In this document: in pieces, positions 1-11,011 of the stretch
How the letters are laid out: each line of letters opens with the position of its first letter
How positions within the stretch are numbered: the first letter of the stretch is position 1
Assembly: GCA_008828725.1 (NCBI GenBank)
Contig: MEHQ01003342.1
Coordinates: 10,417 to 74,416, forward strand
From: Saccharina japonica
Taxonomy: Eukaryota; Sar; Phaeophyceae; Laminariales; Laminariaceae
Direction of reading: 5' to 3'
Length of the DNA stretch: 64,000 nt
The notes under the pieces: model-generated
Databases searched by the model: none
The model's input: the letters and a program-made list of their open reading frames with translations, nothing else
Told to the model about the DNA's origin: nothing
Position numbers and translations under genes: made by a program

Positions 1-1922
1 GAGAAAAAAACAAAAGGTTGAAAAATGAGAAAAAACAAAAACAAAAACAAAAATCACCGGTCAGTTGTTCGTACACATAAGAAGTGCAAGGGACGCTTCC
101 ATATTTATATGGATGAACAAACACGTCCGTACGGTTCCTTCCGGACAGAGTGGAGGGAAAAAAGTGGTGTGAACGGGTATAGAGGGCAGGAAGGAGGGGG
201 AGGAATGGTGTACACATGGACGGAAAAAACTAAAAAGCGGAAAACATTTTGGTCGGAACGTTTTAAATGTTAATATACTTCAAGTATACCTTGGTACCAG
301 GAACGAGGTATATACCGTGTGCGTTGGATGTACGTATACCCCGCCGACTACTCGTGGCCAACCTGCCATTGTGGGGGCGGGGAAAACCCCCGGGTACTCA
401 CGAGTATTTTCGGCTATTTTTGGCGAGTACCCGGGTATATATACTCATCGAACACCTGGGTAATCGTGTACCCGGGAGATGTTTTTGTGAGGAGAAAGCA
501 CTTGGACAGCAGAGTAAGTTTAGTTTTGAAATGGATTTCCTGGAGGTTTTGTACGAAATACTACCCACGGGACGTGATTATTTAAACTGCGAGACAGAAA
601 TGGGTTTCCTGGATATTTTTTGGCACAAAATACTGCAGGGGACGTAAAAAAGTTGCCACCCCTGGGGTTTCCAGGGTGAAACAGCGGGTACTCTACCCGG
701 GGGCACAAATACCCGGCGATTATTGAGTCTTACTCGCATGTACCCGTTGTTTTTGATTTTGTAAAAGGGGTACATATCGTTCTTCTCATCATAAGCATCA
801 AAAGTGTGTAATTTCCATTCAGGTATGTTGATGAGTGTCACCGCCTACGTACAGCAGCAGCAATTGCCACCCTTGGCCGAGGGCTTTAACGATTGTCATT
901 GTATTGTACCACTCTGTCCAGCTGTCCACAAGCATAAAATACCGTTCGTACTAAATATTAATATGGAAATGGTCCTTGTATTTAGCGACAGGAGCGGCAG
1001 GGAATATGTGGGGGGAAATTGTGTGGGTACCTGCGCTGCGCAAGCGGATAACCTTTGCACATGCATGTTCATATTATACGAACCAGAGTTGTTTTTTCTT
1101 ACAATGAATTGTTGGATACGTCAGCGGTGATTACGACCGATTGAGTGGTTGAAACTCAACTTTTGCAAGCTGCGTGATACGTCAGACACGCTCAACTTTT
1201 GCTAACTCTACATTTTTGTGCTTGCGAACAACCTGCGAATACCTTTTGGCGCCTCGAGTGCATTTTGGCAGCTGCCACTTTTGTTGATTTATCTTTCGAA
1301 TTGGGTTGTTGTTATTGTTTTTCTCTGAGATGTGGGAGGGAGTTGTCATTGGTTCGGCATGCTACCGTCGTTACTGACGGTTTCACATGTGCATATCATA
1401 CCGACACTGCTATTACTCCGTGTAACAGCCCAAATACTCCGCGTAATCGTCCTACTACTCCCTCCCTTGGCCCCGTCAACTGGGGCCTACTGCTGTACGA
1501 TCTCGGACGACCGAGTAACCCAAATGGTCTTCGACCATTCAAACTCCTGAGAGTAATTCATAACAGATTAATCAACAGAATGTTGTTACTTCGTACGAGC
1601 AACTCCTTCTCTCTCACCTTCGAAAGAAAAGGGGCGGGTGGGCGGGAGAAACTACGGAAAAGGTCTGGTTGATTGACCTTCAATCACCAGGAACGCTTTT
1701 GCTCTTGATTACGTAGTTCACTGATCAGCTACAGTCGTACGCGTCCGGCTTGAGATGGCTGTACTTCGTGAACTTGCGAATACTGATTCCATGAGCAATC
1801 CTCCAAGGGTGCACAAAAAAAAAAGTTATCGACACCACACACACCCCCCCCCTATATTGAAGGGAAGAAACCGGACCGTTGTGATCCCAGAAAACAATAA
1901 GTCAAGTTTTTTTTTTATCACG

Positions 1923-1945
1923 CCCCCCCCCCCCCCCCCCCCCCC
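1923..1945. repeat. Poly-C run
   Basis: Twenty-three consecutive C in otherwise AT-rich DNA. Long C or G runs are common in this window (also 5474-5503 and 25745-25787). Confidence 0.9.
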
Positions 1946-2569
1946 GACCAGCGAAAAAAAATATGGGGGGGTCTCTAAAACCAAGTAAAAAAAAGGGAAC
2001 AAAAAACGAAAAAAAAATGTTTTTTGCTCATTTCGTCCTGTGATCACAGCGATCCGGTTTGTTTTTCATTCTGACCTTCCTAGGTGTGTGGTGTCGTTTT
2101 CTTTTTTTCTTGTGCACCCTTGAATCCTCTCATGTTTTTTTTTCATGTCCATCTCTTGGACTCATACCAATCACCTCGGAAATTATGAACGCTTGATCTG
2201 CTCAAGCTTGTAAGCGTTTCGTTTCGAATAGTACCTGACCTCCTCAGGGCTATATTCTCTCTCATCAATCATAGAATATTTCAACCTCTAAATTCTTCCG
2301 TCTCAACAAAACACAGCTTGTTTGTCGTTCTGTTCCAGAATGTCCTCCCAAGCCTCCCCCTTACGCCCTTTTGTATTACTGCTGTAGATGATGCCAGGTA
2401 TACACCTTTGTCTTAAAAATGTTGTACTCGTGCGTACAAATAGTAGTTTGACCTCGGATTAATATAGCTTTCAACAGCAATGGCAGCAGGGTCGTGAAAT
2501 GGTTACACAGATGCTCCCTGCAAGTCAAGTGAAGTCGTAAGTATTATCGAGCAAAAACAACGCAGGTAC

Positions 2570-2815
2570 CTCGTGTATACCTGGTACAACATATATACAT
2601 ACTCGCAGTATTTCGCAGTATTTATTTCGAGTGTAATGTGTTGCGGATACTGTGAAACCTCGCAGTATTCCAAGGTTCTGTACTGCGGATACTGCCGGAC
2701 TCGCACAGCAAGCAGTATTTCAGGGCCCGTTTTTGCCGTGGATGCTTCCGTACTTCCCAAGTATTTCGGGGTTCATTCTGTACTGCGGGTGCTGCAAGTA
2801 CTGGCAGTATAACGT
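2570..2815. repeat. Decayed palindromic GCAGTATT/TACTGCGGATAC element
   Basis: The stretch is built from imperfect repeats of CGCAGTATTyC and TACTGCGGATACTG. They resemble, at lower identity, the ACTCCGAGTA modules of the intact elements at 34598-35348 and 59541-60387. No clear inverted termini remain, so it is read as an old, diverged relative. Confidence 0.55.
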
Positions 2816-2930
2816 CCGTTGGTACTCACAGCTCACAGCACCAAAATGCCGTAAAAGAGCGTTGTTGAGTTCGCACACAGGAGTGCGATCGTTTCTGAGC
2901 GCTCGTTTTCTCGGCAACAGTAGCAGTAAG

Positions 2931-3083
2931 GGTGCCAATACCGAACAAGGTATTTTTCGGAAAAATCTGGGTGCCAATACCGAATAAAGTGTTTTCGGAA
3001 AAATCTGGGTGCCAATACGGAACAAAGTGTTTTCGGAAAAATCTGGGTGCCAATACCGAACAAAGTGTTTTCGGAAAAATCTG
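2931..3083. repeat. 38-bp tandem repeat, four units
   Basis: Four head-to-tail units of 38-39 bp start with GGGTGCCAATACCGAA and end with TTTTCGGAAAAATCT. They differ at only a few positions, so the array is recent. There are no spacers, so it is not a CRISPR array. Overlapping reading frames on the minus strand are products of the repeat. Confidence 0.9.
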
Positions 3084-3384
3084 GTTGACTTGAGTCTTCC
3101 GAAAATATAAGGTCCGACTTTATTAGAACACCCTTTTACTGCTGTTGTCGAGAAAACGGGCGCTGAAAGACGTTCGCACTCTTAAAATCTGCCCAGTGTA
3201 TTCCGGAGTACGATGAAGTATACACTTGGACCATCTGTGCACCGCCGTGTCGATAATTTCATGCCCATTTTTTTGCACAAAACATTCACAGATGGTCACA
3301 CGAGCGGGGAGTTGGAGCAAAATATTTTCGGTGGGTGGGTGGGTGGGTGNGTGGGTGGGTACGTAGGAATACCGGCATTAATCC

Positions 3385-3600
3385 GGTGTTTTATACTGCC
3401 GAGTACTCGCAGTATTCCGAGGTTATGTACCCTGCGGATACTGCCTGTACTCCCGAGAATATCGGGGTTCGACATTGCTGCGGGTACTGTTTATACTGAG
3501 GGGGTTCTCTGGACTGCTCGAACTTCCAGTAATGGGGAGTATTTGGGTCTTCGATACTGCTCATATTTATACTCCCGTTACTACGAGTTTGGTCGTATAG
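3385..3600. repeat. Second decayed palindromic CGCAGTATT element
   Basis: The same word composition as 2570-2815 (ACTCGCAGTATTCCGAGG, CTGCGGATACTGC and CTGCGGGTACTG). It is a diverged relative of the 34.6 and 59.5 kb elements with no recognisable ends. Confidence 0.5.
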
Positions 3601-3716
3601 GGGTACGAACTCTGTACGAGCACTTACTCTCAATACGGTGCTATTTTTTCCTGCGCGGCCCTTTTGCGAGTGCAGTCTCATTGTGGGGACAAAACACTTG
3701 GGAGTTAGTATGATAG

Positions 3717-3893
3717 AGTACAGGACACCTTATAAGAAACAGGCTAATTATACGAAATTCAGGCTGATACTCAAAAGAGGAAAATAAGAAATTCGAGATT
3801 CGTTTTATCTTGCTATTAGTGTAGAAATTACCCTCTCGAATAATAAATCCAGCCTGGGCCAGCTTTCCTGTTTCTTATTAGGTGTCCTGTACT
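3717..3893 (-). mobile_element. MITE family A, complete copy
   Basis: About 177 bp bounded by 27-bp inverted repeats that differ at one position; the outer part reads AGTACAGGACACCT. The internal sequence is the reverse of the copies at 4086, 21325 and 39960 (AATAAATCCAGCCTGG against CCAGGCTGGATTTCTTATT). It has no coding capacity, so it is a non-autonomous DNA transposon. No target duplication could be recognised. Confidence 0.85.
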
Positions 3894-4085
3894 ACAGCAG
3901 TTGTACATGTACAGCCGTGCCGTATTACAGCAGTAGGGCAAAAGAGTTGACGCCATCCAGGGTTGGGCATTTGGAGACACGTCAACAGCAGTACTCGCAG
4001 TAATTAAGGTCGCTAGTACGCGAATATACTCCAAGCACTCAGGCGTACGGGATTAGACATACTATTAATAGTATATACACATGAT

Positions 4086-4365
4086 ACAGGCAGTACAGGA
4101 CATAATAAGAAACAGGAAATCTGGTCCTGGCTGGATTTCTTATTTCAGAGAGGGTGCTTTCTACACTAATTTCAAGATAACGACTCTCGAATTTCTTATT
4201 TTGCTCGTAAATATCGGCCTGGCTTGCGTATTATTAACCCTTCAAGAACTAACTGGTCCCACGAATTTGGGGACAAACTACTTGGAATTAGTGTGGGACA
4301 TTTTTTTCAAGTTCTGAATGGGTTATTAGCTTGGTTCTTATTAGGTGTACTGCTGTACTCGTACA
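4086..4365 (+). mobile_element. MITE family A copy split by a MITE B insertion
   Basis: The left part carries ACAGGACATAATAAGAAACAGG and the family interior. The right terminus GGTTCTTATTAGGTGTACTG appears only after 4325. Between them lies a complete 91-bp MITE B (4235-4325), so B inserted into an already resident A, which gives a relative age order. Confidence 0.8.
4235..4325. mobile_element. MITE family B, copy 1 (nested in MITE A)
   Basis: A 91-bp element with ends TAACCCTTCAAGAACTAACT and CAAGTTCTGAATGGGTTA, which are imperfect inverted repeats. The core CTTGGAATTAGTGTGGGA is shared with the copies near 44383, 44755, 49439 and 50071. It has no coding capacity. Confidence 0.85.
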
Positions 4366-4861
4366 TACAGCAGCAGCCATCATGTATAATAGCGTACACA
4401 CATTGATTAATAGTAAGACTATTAATAGTGGACCAAGGTATGATACTAACAGCAGCAACATATATACAAAACACAGAAGTACGCGCAGTACATATCATAG
4501 GTGCAGTGTTCGTGTTCGTCTTGCGGCTTTCGACTTTCGACATCATCAAAAACACACAAGACAAGAACAAACAACCACATCAACGAACGCCAGCCGGGCA
4601 CATTTCGAAAAAAAGTGGACGAATCACCCCGGGGTCAAAGGCTTACGTACTGCTTACGCACGTATGTACCCATCTACTCGTGAAACATGCTCGCCGGTCG
4701 ACCTTCAAGCAATCCGAGGGGCGATGGGTCGGGCGATTCATCTTTCACATCGAATGTATAATGTTTCGTCATGTTTCGTACAGCAGAGTACCAAGTATCA
4801 GGAATACGAGGGGCGAAACAGCAGAGGAGCGATCGACTGCTGCGGGGGGACCAAGACTCAC

Positions 4862-5472
4862 GGGGGTAGGCGTATCCCACGCACGCCAGCATCGCCACTC
4901 GGCAGTGCACGGTCTCGTACTTCCGGAGGGTCTCCGCCGGGATGTACTTGCACAAGTTCAACGGGTCGAATGGCTTGCCGCCGGTCTCGACGTCGTACCC
5001 TCCGATAGCCTCAAGCGACGCCTTCACCTGCATCAAGGTATCAGGGTGCCAACAGCAGCCCATATGCACATAGCGAGCAGCACCAGCACCAGCATCGGAG
5101 AGGAGAGGAGATGCAACACAGCAGAGAGAAAAGGCAAACCGGAAAAAGACATGGAAACGAGAGACAGATAGGCGCAAACAACATGGGATGTGGTTGAGAC
5201 GGTGAAACTATAGAGGCGTACGTAGGCCAGGCGTGTACAGCAGCAGCAGCAGCTTGCACACATGCACAGAATGCGTAAAAGACAGAATGGGCAGAGGAGC
5301 GAGAGGAACGCAACCAAAATTTGCGAAGCTGTTGGGAGATGGGAAGGATTTTTTTTAGCATGAACGATTTTTTAAAAATCAACCAGAATACAAAAATATC
5401 GGCGACCCCGTCTGCCAGTACCAGCGATGGGAGGAGGTTATCAGCAGCGTGGATTGAAGCTGCGAGTACACA

Positions 5473-5505
<33 letters not shown>

Positions 5506-5977
5506 GTGCAGCTACTTGCTGTTCCATCGAGACATGTCCCAACTGCTGCACGTATGTATTACAATGCTACAGCAGGAAAGCAGGAACTTCTGGCAAATTT
5601 ACCCAGTCCAGTCTTTCGGCCTATGAATAAGCATCTGGCATAAACCTACCCCGATCCCGCCAGCTTCAAGCGCTGCTGCTGTGGGCACCTTTACTTCGCC
5701 ACAGCGAACACAGGCAAGGACAGCAGCAGGGCAGAGCCAGTCCGTCACCAGACGGCACCAAGTGGCTCCTGCGGGCGATTATGGGGGGCGCTGTATCAGA
5801 CGGAGAGCGCTCAGCTCAGCTCACCTCGGCGTCCGACATCGCTCCTATCGCCGTTTGCCCGAGAGAGGTGCTTGCGCGCGCGCTCCGAGCATCGAGGGTC
5901 GTCCGCGGGACCAGCGGCACGTGGAACGCCTGCGTGGCCGCTACCATCCCCAAAACTGTGGCACCGGTGATCTTCAT
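4862..5977 (-). CDS. Light-harvesting complex (chlorophyll-binding) protein, N-terminal exons
   Basis: Two minus-strand exons were found, 5977-5825 (51 codons) and 5027-4862 (55 codons plus 1 nt). Exon 1 gives MKITGATVLGMVAATQ|AFHVP, a signal peptide followed by the Phe-type plastid transit motif, so the protein is predicted to enter a secondary plastid. It ends at GAG|gtgagc in phase 0. Exon 2, after gatgcag, holds GGKPFDPLNL and then ETVHCRVAMLACVGYAYP, the first chlorophyll-binding helix of the LHC family with the conserved Glu and Arg. The usual Gly of HGRVAML is Cys here. Exon 2 ends at C|gtgagt, so more exons must follow, but helices 2 and 3 were not found down to base 1. Fucoxanthin-chlorophyll proteins and RedCAP-like proteins are both possible. 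The family call is firm; the extent is not. Confidence 0.75.
5474..5503. repeat. Poly-G run in the antenna-gene intron
   Basis: Thirty consecutive G inside the intron 5028-5824. On the sense (minus) strand it is a C-run. Confidence 0.9.
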
Positions 5978-7136
5978 GTTGCTCGACTTGGTGCGGTTTT
6001 GAGCTCGGGACTAGAGGGGGTAATAAAAGGTGATAAGAGAGAGAGGGGTGTGAGAAGCAATGGGGGGGGCTCCCCGCTTGAAGATCTTCAGCAGGATGGA
6101 TCCTCTGCCTTTGTTCTTGACAGATTTGGGGAAGCGGGCTCTCGTGATTGGCTGGATTTTTGGAAGGGGGGTCTCGTAATTCCTCCGCGTTCCTCGTTTT
6201 GCTCGATTTGTTATTTGAATCCCCTGTTGGATAGAGGCCGTCGGGTTGCAGCAGCTGCAGCAGCTGCTCCTGGCTGTTCATACGCCGTAGATCAGGGGTC
6301 TCGTGTAGAATATGCAGCCGCCTCCTCGCAGGTAGGCTGAGTGGTACCGCGGCCGCACGTGTGTACCTCTCGACCAATTCCCCGTTGAAGATCTGTGCTC
6401 ATCATGACAGGGAGCAGGTAGGTGCGTGAAATGCACGTACGTCACGTACGTACGTACGCGCGCCTTTTTCTTGTCGTTGATGTTCGTCGTATAATAAAAA
6501 CAGCACAACAGCAGCACAAGCAGCAGACTATCCTGTGTAACAGCAGGGTCGATGTCCAAAAGACTTGTTCGTGCGCACTGTTGGGCGGTGTATGGATCTG
6601 TGCTGCACCACAAGCATCTGTAACGAACGGTATACTATACGAGTAGCTCTAAAAAAGAAAGGGGATTCGAACACTGGGAACCGGGCATACGCTCATGGAA
6701 GAAAGACATGAAGCAAAAGGAGGTTGTTGTTGAGAGTGGAGAGTGAGACAAAACCGAGGCGCAAAAACGGGCGAAGAAAGAGGGAAAAAGAAAAAAGGCC
6801 GTAAAAATTGAAAATTGTCAAGCAAGCTTTTGTACGTAAAGAAAAATCGTACCTGGTACGTAAAAGTTGAAAAAAGGAGAGTCGAGAGTCGAGAGTCGAG
6901 AGAGACGAACCCACTTCAAAGAAGTTTCGTAGCCAGGGTCGTTCCGGCACCACCAGTGAAAGCCGAGATACAAAACGAAAAGGCGCAGAAGGCACAAAAA
7001 CGCCCAAAAACCACTGCTGCTGCTGCTTGTACGCACATGAAATGCCCTCAGCCAACCAACCTCAGCATAAAAGTCGCCACCGACGTTCGATATTATGAGT
7101 TCAAAAGAAGGACTTTGAGAGGGGTGTATGTCAACC

Positions 7137-7417
7137 AAGGCGCGCCCTATGTGCAGGAGCATCCTGTAACTTTTTTTGTGCAGGCTGTGTGTGGTCAATT
7201 TCTACCTCGCTCGTCGACCCAGACCAAGCCAACCCCACACACACACCCCTAACCCTAACTAACCCTAACCCCAACCCTTTGCGGGGCACGAGGTCGGCAG
7301 GGGCAGCCTGGCGTTTTTCCCAAAAAAAACATGCGGCCCTAAAGGCCAGCCTCACCCATTAAAACCGGCATCCTGCACAAAACTTTTTGCAGGATGCTCC
7401 TGCACATAGGGCGCGTC
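7137..7417. mobile_element. TIR element with telomere-like interior
   Basis: The ends are inverted repeats over about 30 bp sharing GCGCCCTATGTGCAGGAGCA. They are flanked by GTCAACC at 7130-7136 and again at 7418-7424, a 7-bp target duplication. The interior includes an array of CCCTAACCCTAACTAACCCT. It encodes no transposase. Confidence 0.8.
7246..7279. repeat. Interstitial telomere-type array
   Basis: CCCTAA repeats with slight variation inside the TIR element 7137-7417. Similar short arrays occur at 22125-22140, 46106-46122 and 50372-50390. Confidence 0.8.
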
Positions 7418-8197
7418 GTCAACCGAAGGTGTTCCACAAGTAGTAGGCGCTCGCCTCTATCTTGAGTATACCTTCGCGACAAAATGCGGCGGCTCGAAGT
7501 GAGGTTTCCAATTTTGGCAAGACAGCGGGGGCAACGCTAAATCTTCACACGGCACGTAGCGCAACGAAAACAATTCAAGGACAAAATCGGTGGCCATCCA
7601 CCACTTCACAATGATGAGCGCTAACTGGGGCTCCAGCATACGGAAAAGAACCCTATAACACAAGGCAAAAAAAACAACACAAACATACATGTTGATAATG
7701 TAAAAAACAAGCGCTGGCAAAGGCTCATAATCTCAACCCTTTCTGGACGTATCCGAACTGCATCCAGAAGACTCGATGCAACACAACAGCCACTGGCTGA
7801 TGCTGTGGACTCACAAAAAAAACACAGGGCGACCACAAGAAGAAAAATGCGAGGGTGGTTCCTAACGCGGGGGGGGACCAGCGAGAGGCGCCGCCACCCC
7901 CCCCCCTCCCGGAAACACAGGAGCCAAAGCGAGAGGCGCCGCCACCCCCACCCCCCCGCGAAAACACAGGAGCCAAAGGCTCTTCCCCCAACAACGATGT
8001 AACTTGATTCAGCACACAAATTTAGAAGCAACACAGCCAACGTTAACGTTTGGCTCCAGAAATAAAAACATCAAAAACAGGCGTGCAGGCTATAGCCCTA
8101 TAAGCTGCATATATATACGAAGAACTTAAGTAGGCTCTAAATACAGAAGTTGTACACCCGTTATTGGGCAACGCTGAGTGGTGTAGGCTTGGGCACT

Positions 8198-9109
8198 TCA
8201 TGGTGGCGCCTTCTCGCGTTCGCGTCCTTGTTCTTGCGATTCCCACGCTTGCAGCTCCTCCCTGTCGGGAGTCGAGGCCGGAAATGCAATTCACGATACA
8301 CAGGTTGGAAGCGAACTCATGTCATAAATGAAGACAGCCTAAAACAACAAGGGACGTGGTCACATAGATTGTTGCTCAGTCGCCCATCGATCCCCAGTGT
8401 AAAACGCGATAGCATATCTATGTCCCTTTACTATTATATACCTGGTACATAATATCCAGTAAAATGCAATACCGGGTACACGTACGTCCTTAAGCTTAAT
8501 GTTAACCAACTTGGTTGGCACGTACCAGGTATCTCTACAAGCTGAGGGCACACAAATTCGAGCATATTGGTAGGAACGTTGACGTTCCAAATTTTCCACG
8601 CTCATGCATTCGTTTGTCGTGGCACCTGTCTGCAGTGTTTGCGAAAAACAAAAGCACCGGGTACTGTGAATTGGGTGTTGGGCCCATGCACACACGGGTC
8701 ATGCAACCGCTACTGATGCACAGTAGTCTATTCTCGTAAGTAGCTGGTACTGGTGTTCTTGAATAGCTATATTACTACAGTAGTACACAAAACGAAACAC
8801 ACGTAAAGCGTTTATAAGTAGTTGGGCTCGAGCCATGGATATACGGCATCTCCACAGTCAGTTAATCGACGCTCGGCATACTCGTCAAACCGATCGATGA
8901 GCGGGGGTGGCCGGCATCTCGATCGACGCTTCACACCACCAGGGTCAGGGACGTCGACTGATGTTTACTGTATCCTGTGTGGGATACCTATTCGTATCGA
9001 TACGGCGAGCCATAGCTCAGTGGCAGAGCTCAGGAGGTCTCTCTCACCAGTAGTCAATCCACACGCAATTGGCACACCCATTGCCGCAGCATTCTTCGGC
9101 TGCAGGTTC
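8198..9109 (-). CDS. Oxidoreductase-like domain protein (OXLD1-type), C-terminal exons
   Basis: Two minus-strand exons were found. Exon 9109-9048 follows a long pyrimidine tract ending in gtcag and encodes EPAAEECCGNGCANCVWIDY, then TG|gtgaga. Exon 8261-8198 follows ccgacag; its first G completes Trp and it continues EELQAWESQEQGREREKAPP to a TGA. The phases fit exactly (2 + 1 nt). The DCCGxGCxxCVWxxY...EEL signature is that of the small oxidoreductase-like family (human OXLD1 and fungal relatives), whose function is poorly known. I expect a short N-terminal extension, possibly a mitochondrial presequence, but no 5' exon was identified. A hAT-like element (9435-10574) lies just upstream, in what is probably the first intron or the promoter. 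The family call is good; completeness is not established. Confidence 0.75.
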
Positions 9110-9434
9110 CTGACGAGACAACGGCGAACGTATCGAGGAAGTAGGGGGGGGGGGGATGGAGGAGGGAGGGAGGGAGGGAGGGAGGGGGAGAGAGAGGGAG
9201 GGAGCCATCAAAGCCCGCCAAGGATGAAAACCATCCCAACGCCGGTTCATGGGATGGTCTATCCGAAGAGATGAACGCGCGAAAACCCAAGCAGCAAGGT
9301 ACCACCGGTGGTGTTAAGCTTTGCACCAGGAGCACGTGCGGTAGTAAAAAAAGAGCTACAGGAAGTTACAACAATGTTGCTGGATAGGACGGATAACGAA
9401 TACCAGATACATACATACATACATACATACATAC

Positions 9435-10574
9435 AAGAGATTGGCCCCTTAGGGTACCCGTCACGAACGGTTGCCCGCCAATTTTCGGAGGCCGAACCCT
9501 ACCCTACCCGCCGGGTATTGCCATTTTGACGGGTACCCGGGTACACGGGTACCCGGCGGGTAACCGGATAATTTTGGACGTTTATTCTTGTTTCGGTGGC
9601 ACGACGAGTGGTGATAGCGTGGATACATATGCATACTACTGCTGCTCGATACAAAAACGGTTAAGGGCCATTCTTATCGAGCAGCTTTTTTCCATAATTT
9701 CCAATATTTTTTTCCAAAAAAAAAAGGAAATCTTGGAAATCTTGGAAATTATGGAAATATTGGAAATTCTTCAGAGGGCAAAATGTTTGGAAGGCTTCAC
9801 GTTCCAATAAATGGAAAAAAAAATGGAAAAAAATGGAAATCTAAAAAATTGCGTGAAAAAAAACATGGAATTTTTGGAAATTTATGGCTCCGATAAGAAC
9901 GACCCTAAATACAAAGAGATTTGTTTTTCGATTCGATACTCAAGCCGCCTGATTTTGCGTTCTAGTGTACAAAACGCTTGCTTATAGGCATGATATTAGG
10001 GGTCTGGATGTGCTAAAAATGTATATAATTAGAACGGGGGCTCGTGTGTTTGGGGGCTTTATTGAAATTGTACAAACACGGGGACGCTGGTCAGCGAACC
10101 CCTAGATGGAAGACTGCAGCACTTACCTGGTGTAAGATGGAAGCAGTATCAATCGAAGTTGAGTGTCGAGTGTGTAGTGCTCGTTTAAATTGGCTTTCTA
10201 GAGCACCATGGAAGAATAATGAGTCGGGGTTCCGCAAAACGGACGGGTACCCGCCGGCGTTCCCAAGTGTCTACGAGCATGTTGCGTACCGATTATATGT
10301 CCGTACCCGTCAGGGTTGATTGTTGAGTGTGTGGTGTTCATTTGAATCGTTTTTCTAGAGATATTGCGGAAGAATACTGAAGCGGGGTTGGTCAAAACGA
10401 GCGGATACCCGGATACCCGGATACCCGCGGGTACCCGGGTACCCGTGGCGTCATTACCCGCAGGGTCCAAATACCCGCGGGTATTGAGGTCGGACCCAAC
10501 CAGTTGAACGGGTAGGGTCCGACCGGGTATACCCGCCGGGTACCCGGGTAGTAGATGATTGGGGCCAACCTCTA
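9435..10574. mobile_element. hAT-like non-autonomous transposon, 1.14 kb, GGGTACCCG-rich
   Basis: The termini AAGAGATTGGCCCC and GGGGCCAACCTCTA are inverted, with two differences in 14. They are flanked by ATACATAC at 9427-9434 and 10575-10582. The left copy lies in an ATAC microsatellite, so that duplication is less decisive. Both subterminal zones are packed with GGGTACCCG-type palindromes. The element has no transposase frame and contains a second MITE at 9661-9909. Confidence 0.75.
9661..9909. mobile_element. Nested MITE filled with TGGAAA repeats
   Basis: The inverted ends are TTAAGGGCCATTCTTATCG and CGATAAGAACGACCCTAAA. The interior is mostly TTTCCA/TGGAAA words. It sits inside the hAT-like element 9435-10574. 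Confidence 0.75.
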
Positions 10575-11011
10575 ATACATACACTGCTGTGATGCGTACA
10601 TAGCCACGCGTGACAACATTTTAAGTTCGTAGTCTTTGTCTCAGTCCAGCAGGTATTGCGCTGAATGAAGACCCGAGAGGGACACCGGTTACGTTGTTTG
10701 TACGTATACCAGGTACCCGGTATGTGATAACGCTATCATATCAGCTATCACAACAGCTGTAATGCCGCGCAAATACGTCATTTTCTCGCATCAAACCTGA
10801 TCAATAGCAAGCAGCACCCGCCACCCGAAGGCAAGCAGGGCGGGGCATGACCAACACGGCGCGCCCATCAAGCTATACTACAGTCAGTGGATACACCGCG
10901 ACTTGGAGATAGGAAGTAACGTCAATAAGTGTGGAAGTGCACTGATGATGGTGCTATGTACGAGTCGGCTTGCTCAAAAAAAAAGTTGCCCCACCCAGAC
11001 TAGTGTTACCA

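Larger units (their letters stand above)
1..4861. other. Repeat-rich DNA left of the antenna gene
   Basis: No convincing exon was found on either strand. The stretch holds GGGTACCCG-rich palindromic DNA (about 360-730), a diverged tandem duplication of about 78 bp near 530-650, a C-run at 1923-1945, decayed copies of a palindromic ACTCGCAGTA element, a 38-bp tandem array and two MITEs listed separately. The light-harvesting gene reads leftward into this region, so it is probably intron plus transposon insertions, with the remaining exons undetected here or beyond base 1. Confidence 0.5.
5978..8197. other. Intergenic region, antenna-gene promoter side
   Basis: This lies upstream of the antenna-gene start and downstream of the oxidoreductase-like gene stop, both genes being on the minus strand. 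It holds a TIR element (7137-7417), a GGCGCCGCCACCCCC duplication near 7880-7970 and short purine-rich direct repeats at 6880-6905 (GAGTCGAGA). The frames at 6815-7252 and 7457-7720 lack splice or motif support. No exon is claimed. Confidence 0.5.

Noticed and set aside
2931-3083. CRISPR-like direct repeats
   Set aside because: The units abut with no spacers; this is an ordinary tandem repeat in a eukaryotic genome.
5811-6377. Minus-strand frame of 188 codons over the antenna-gene start
   Set aside because: Another frame on the same strand gives the plastid presequence and a phase-matched splice to the LHC helix exon.
6655-6690. tRNA T-arm suggested by GATTCGAAC
   Set aside because: No A-box or pairing stems within tRNA distance.
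9004-9060. tRNA gene suggested by TAGCTCAGTGG
   Set aside because: No stems can be drawn, and the stretch overlaps the donor and intron of the OXLD1-type gene.
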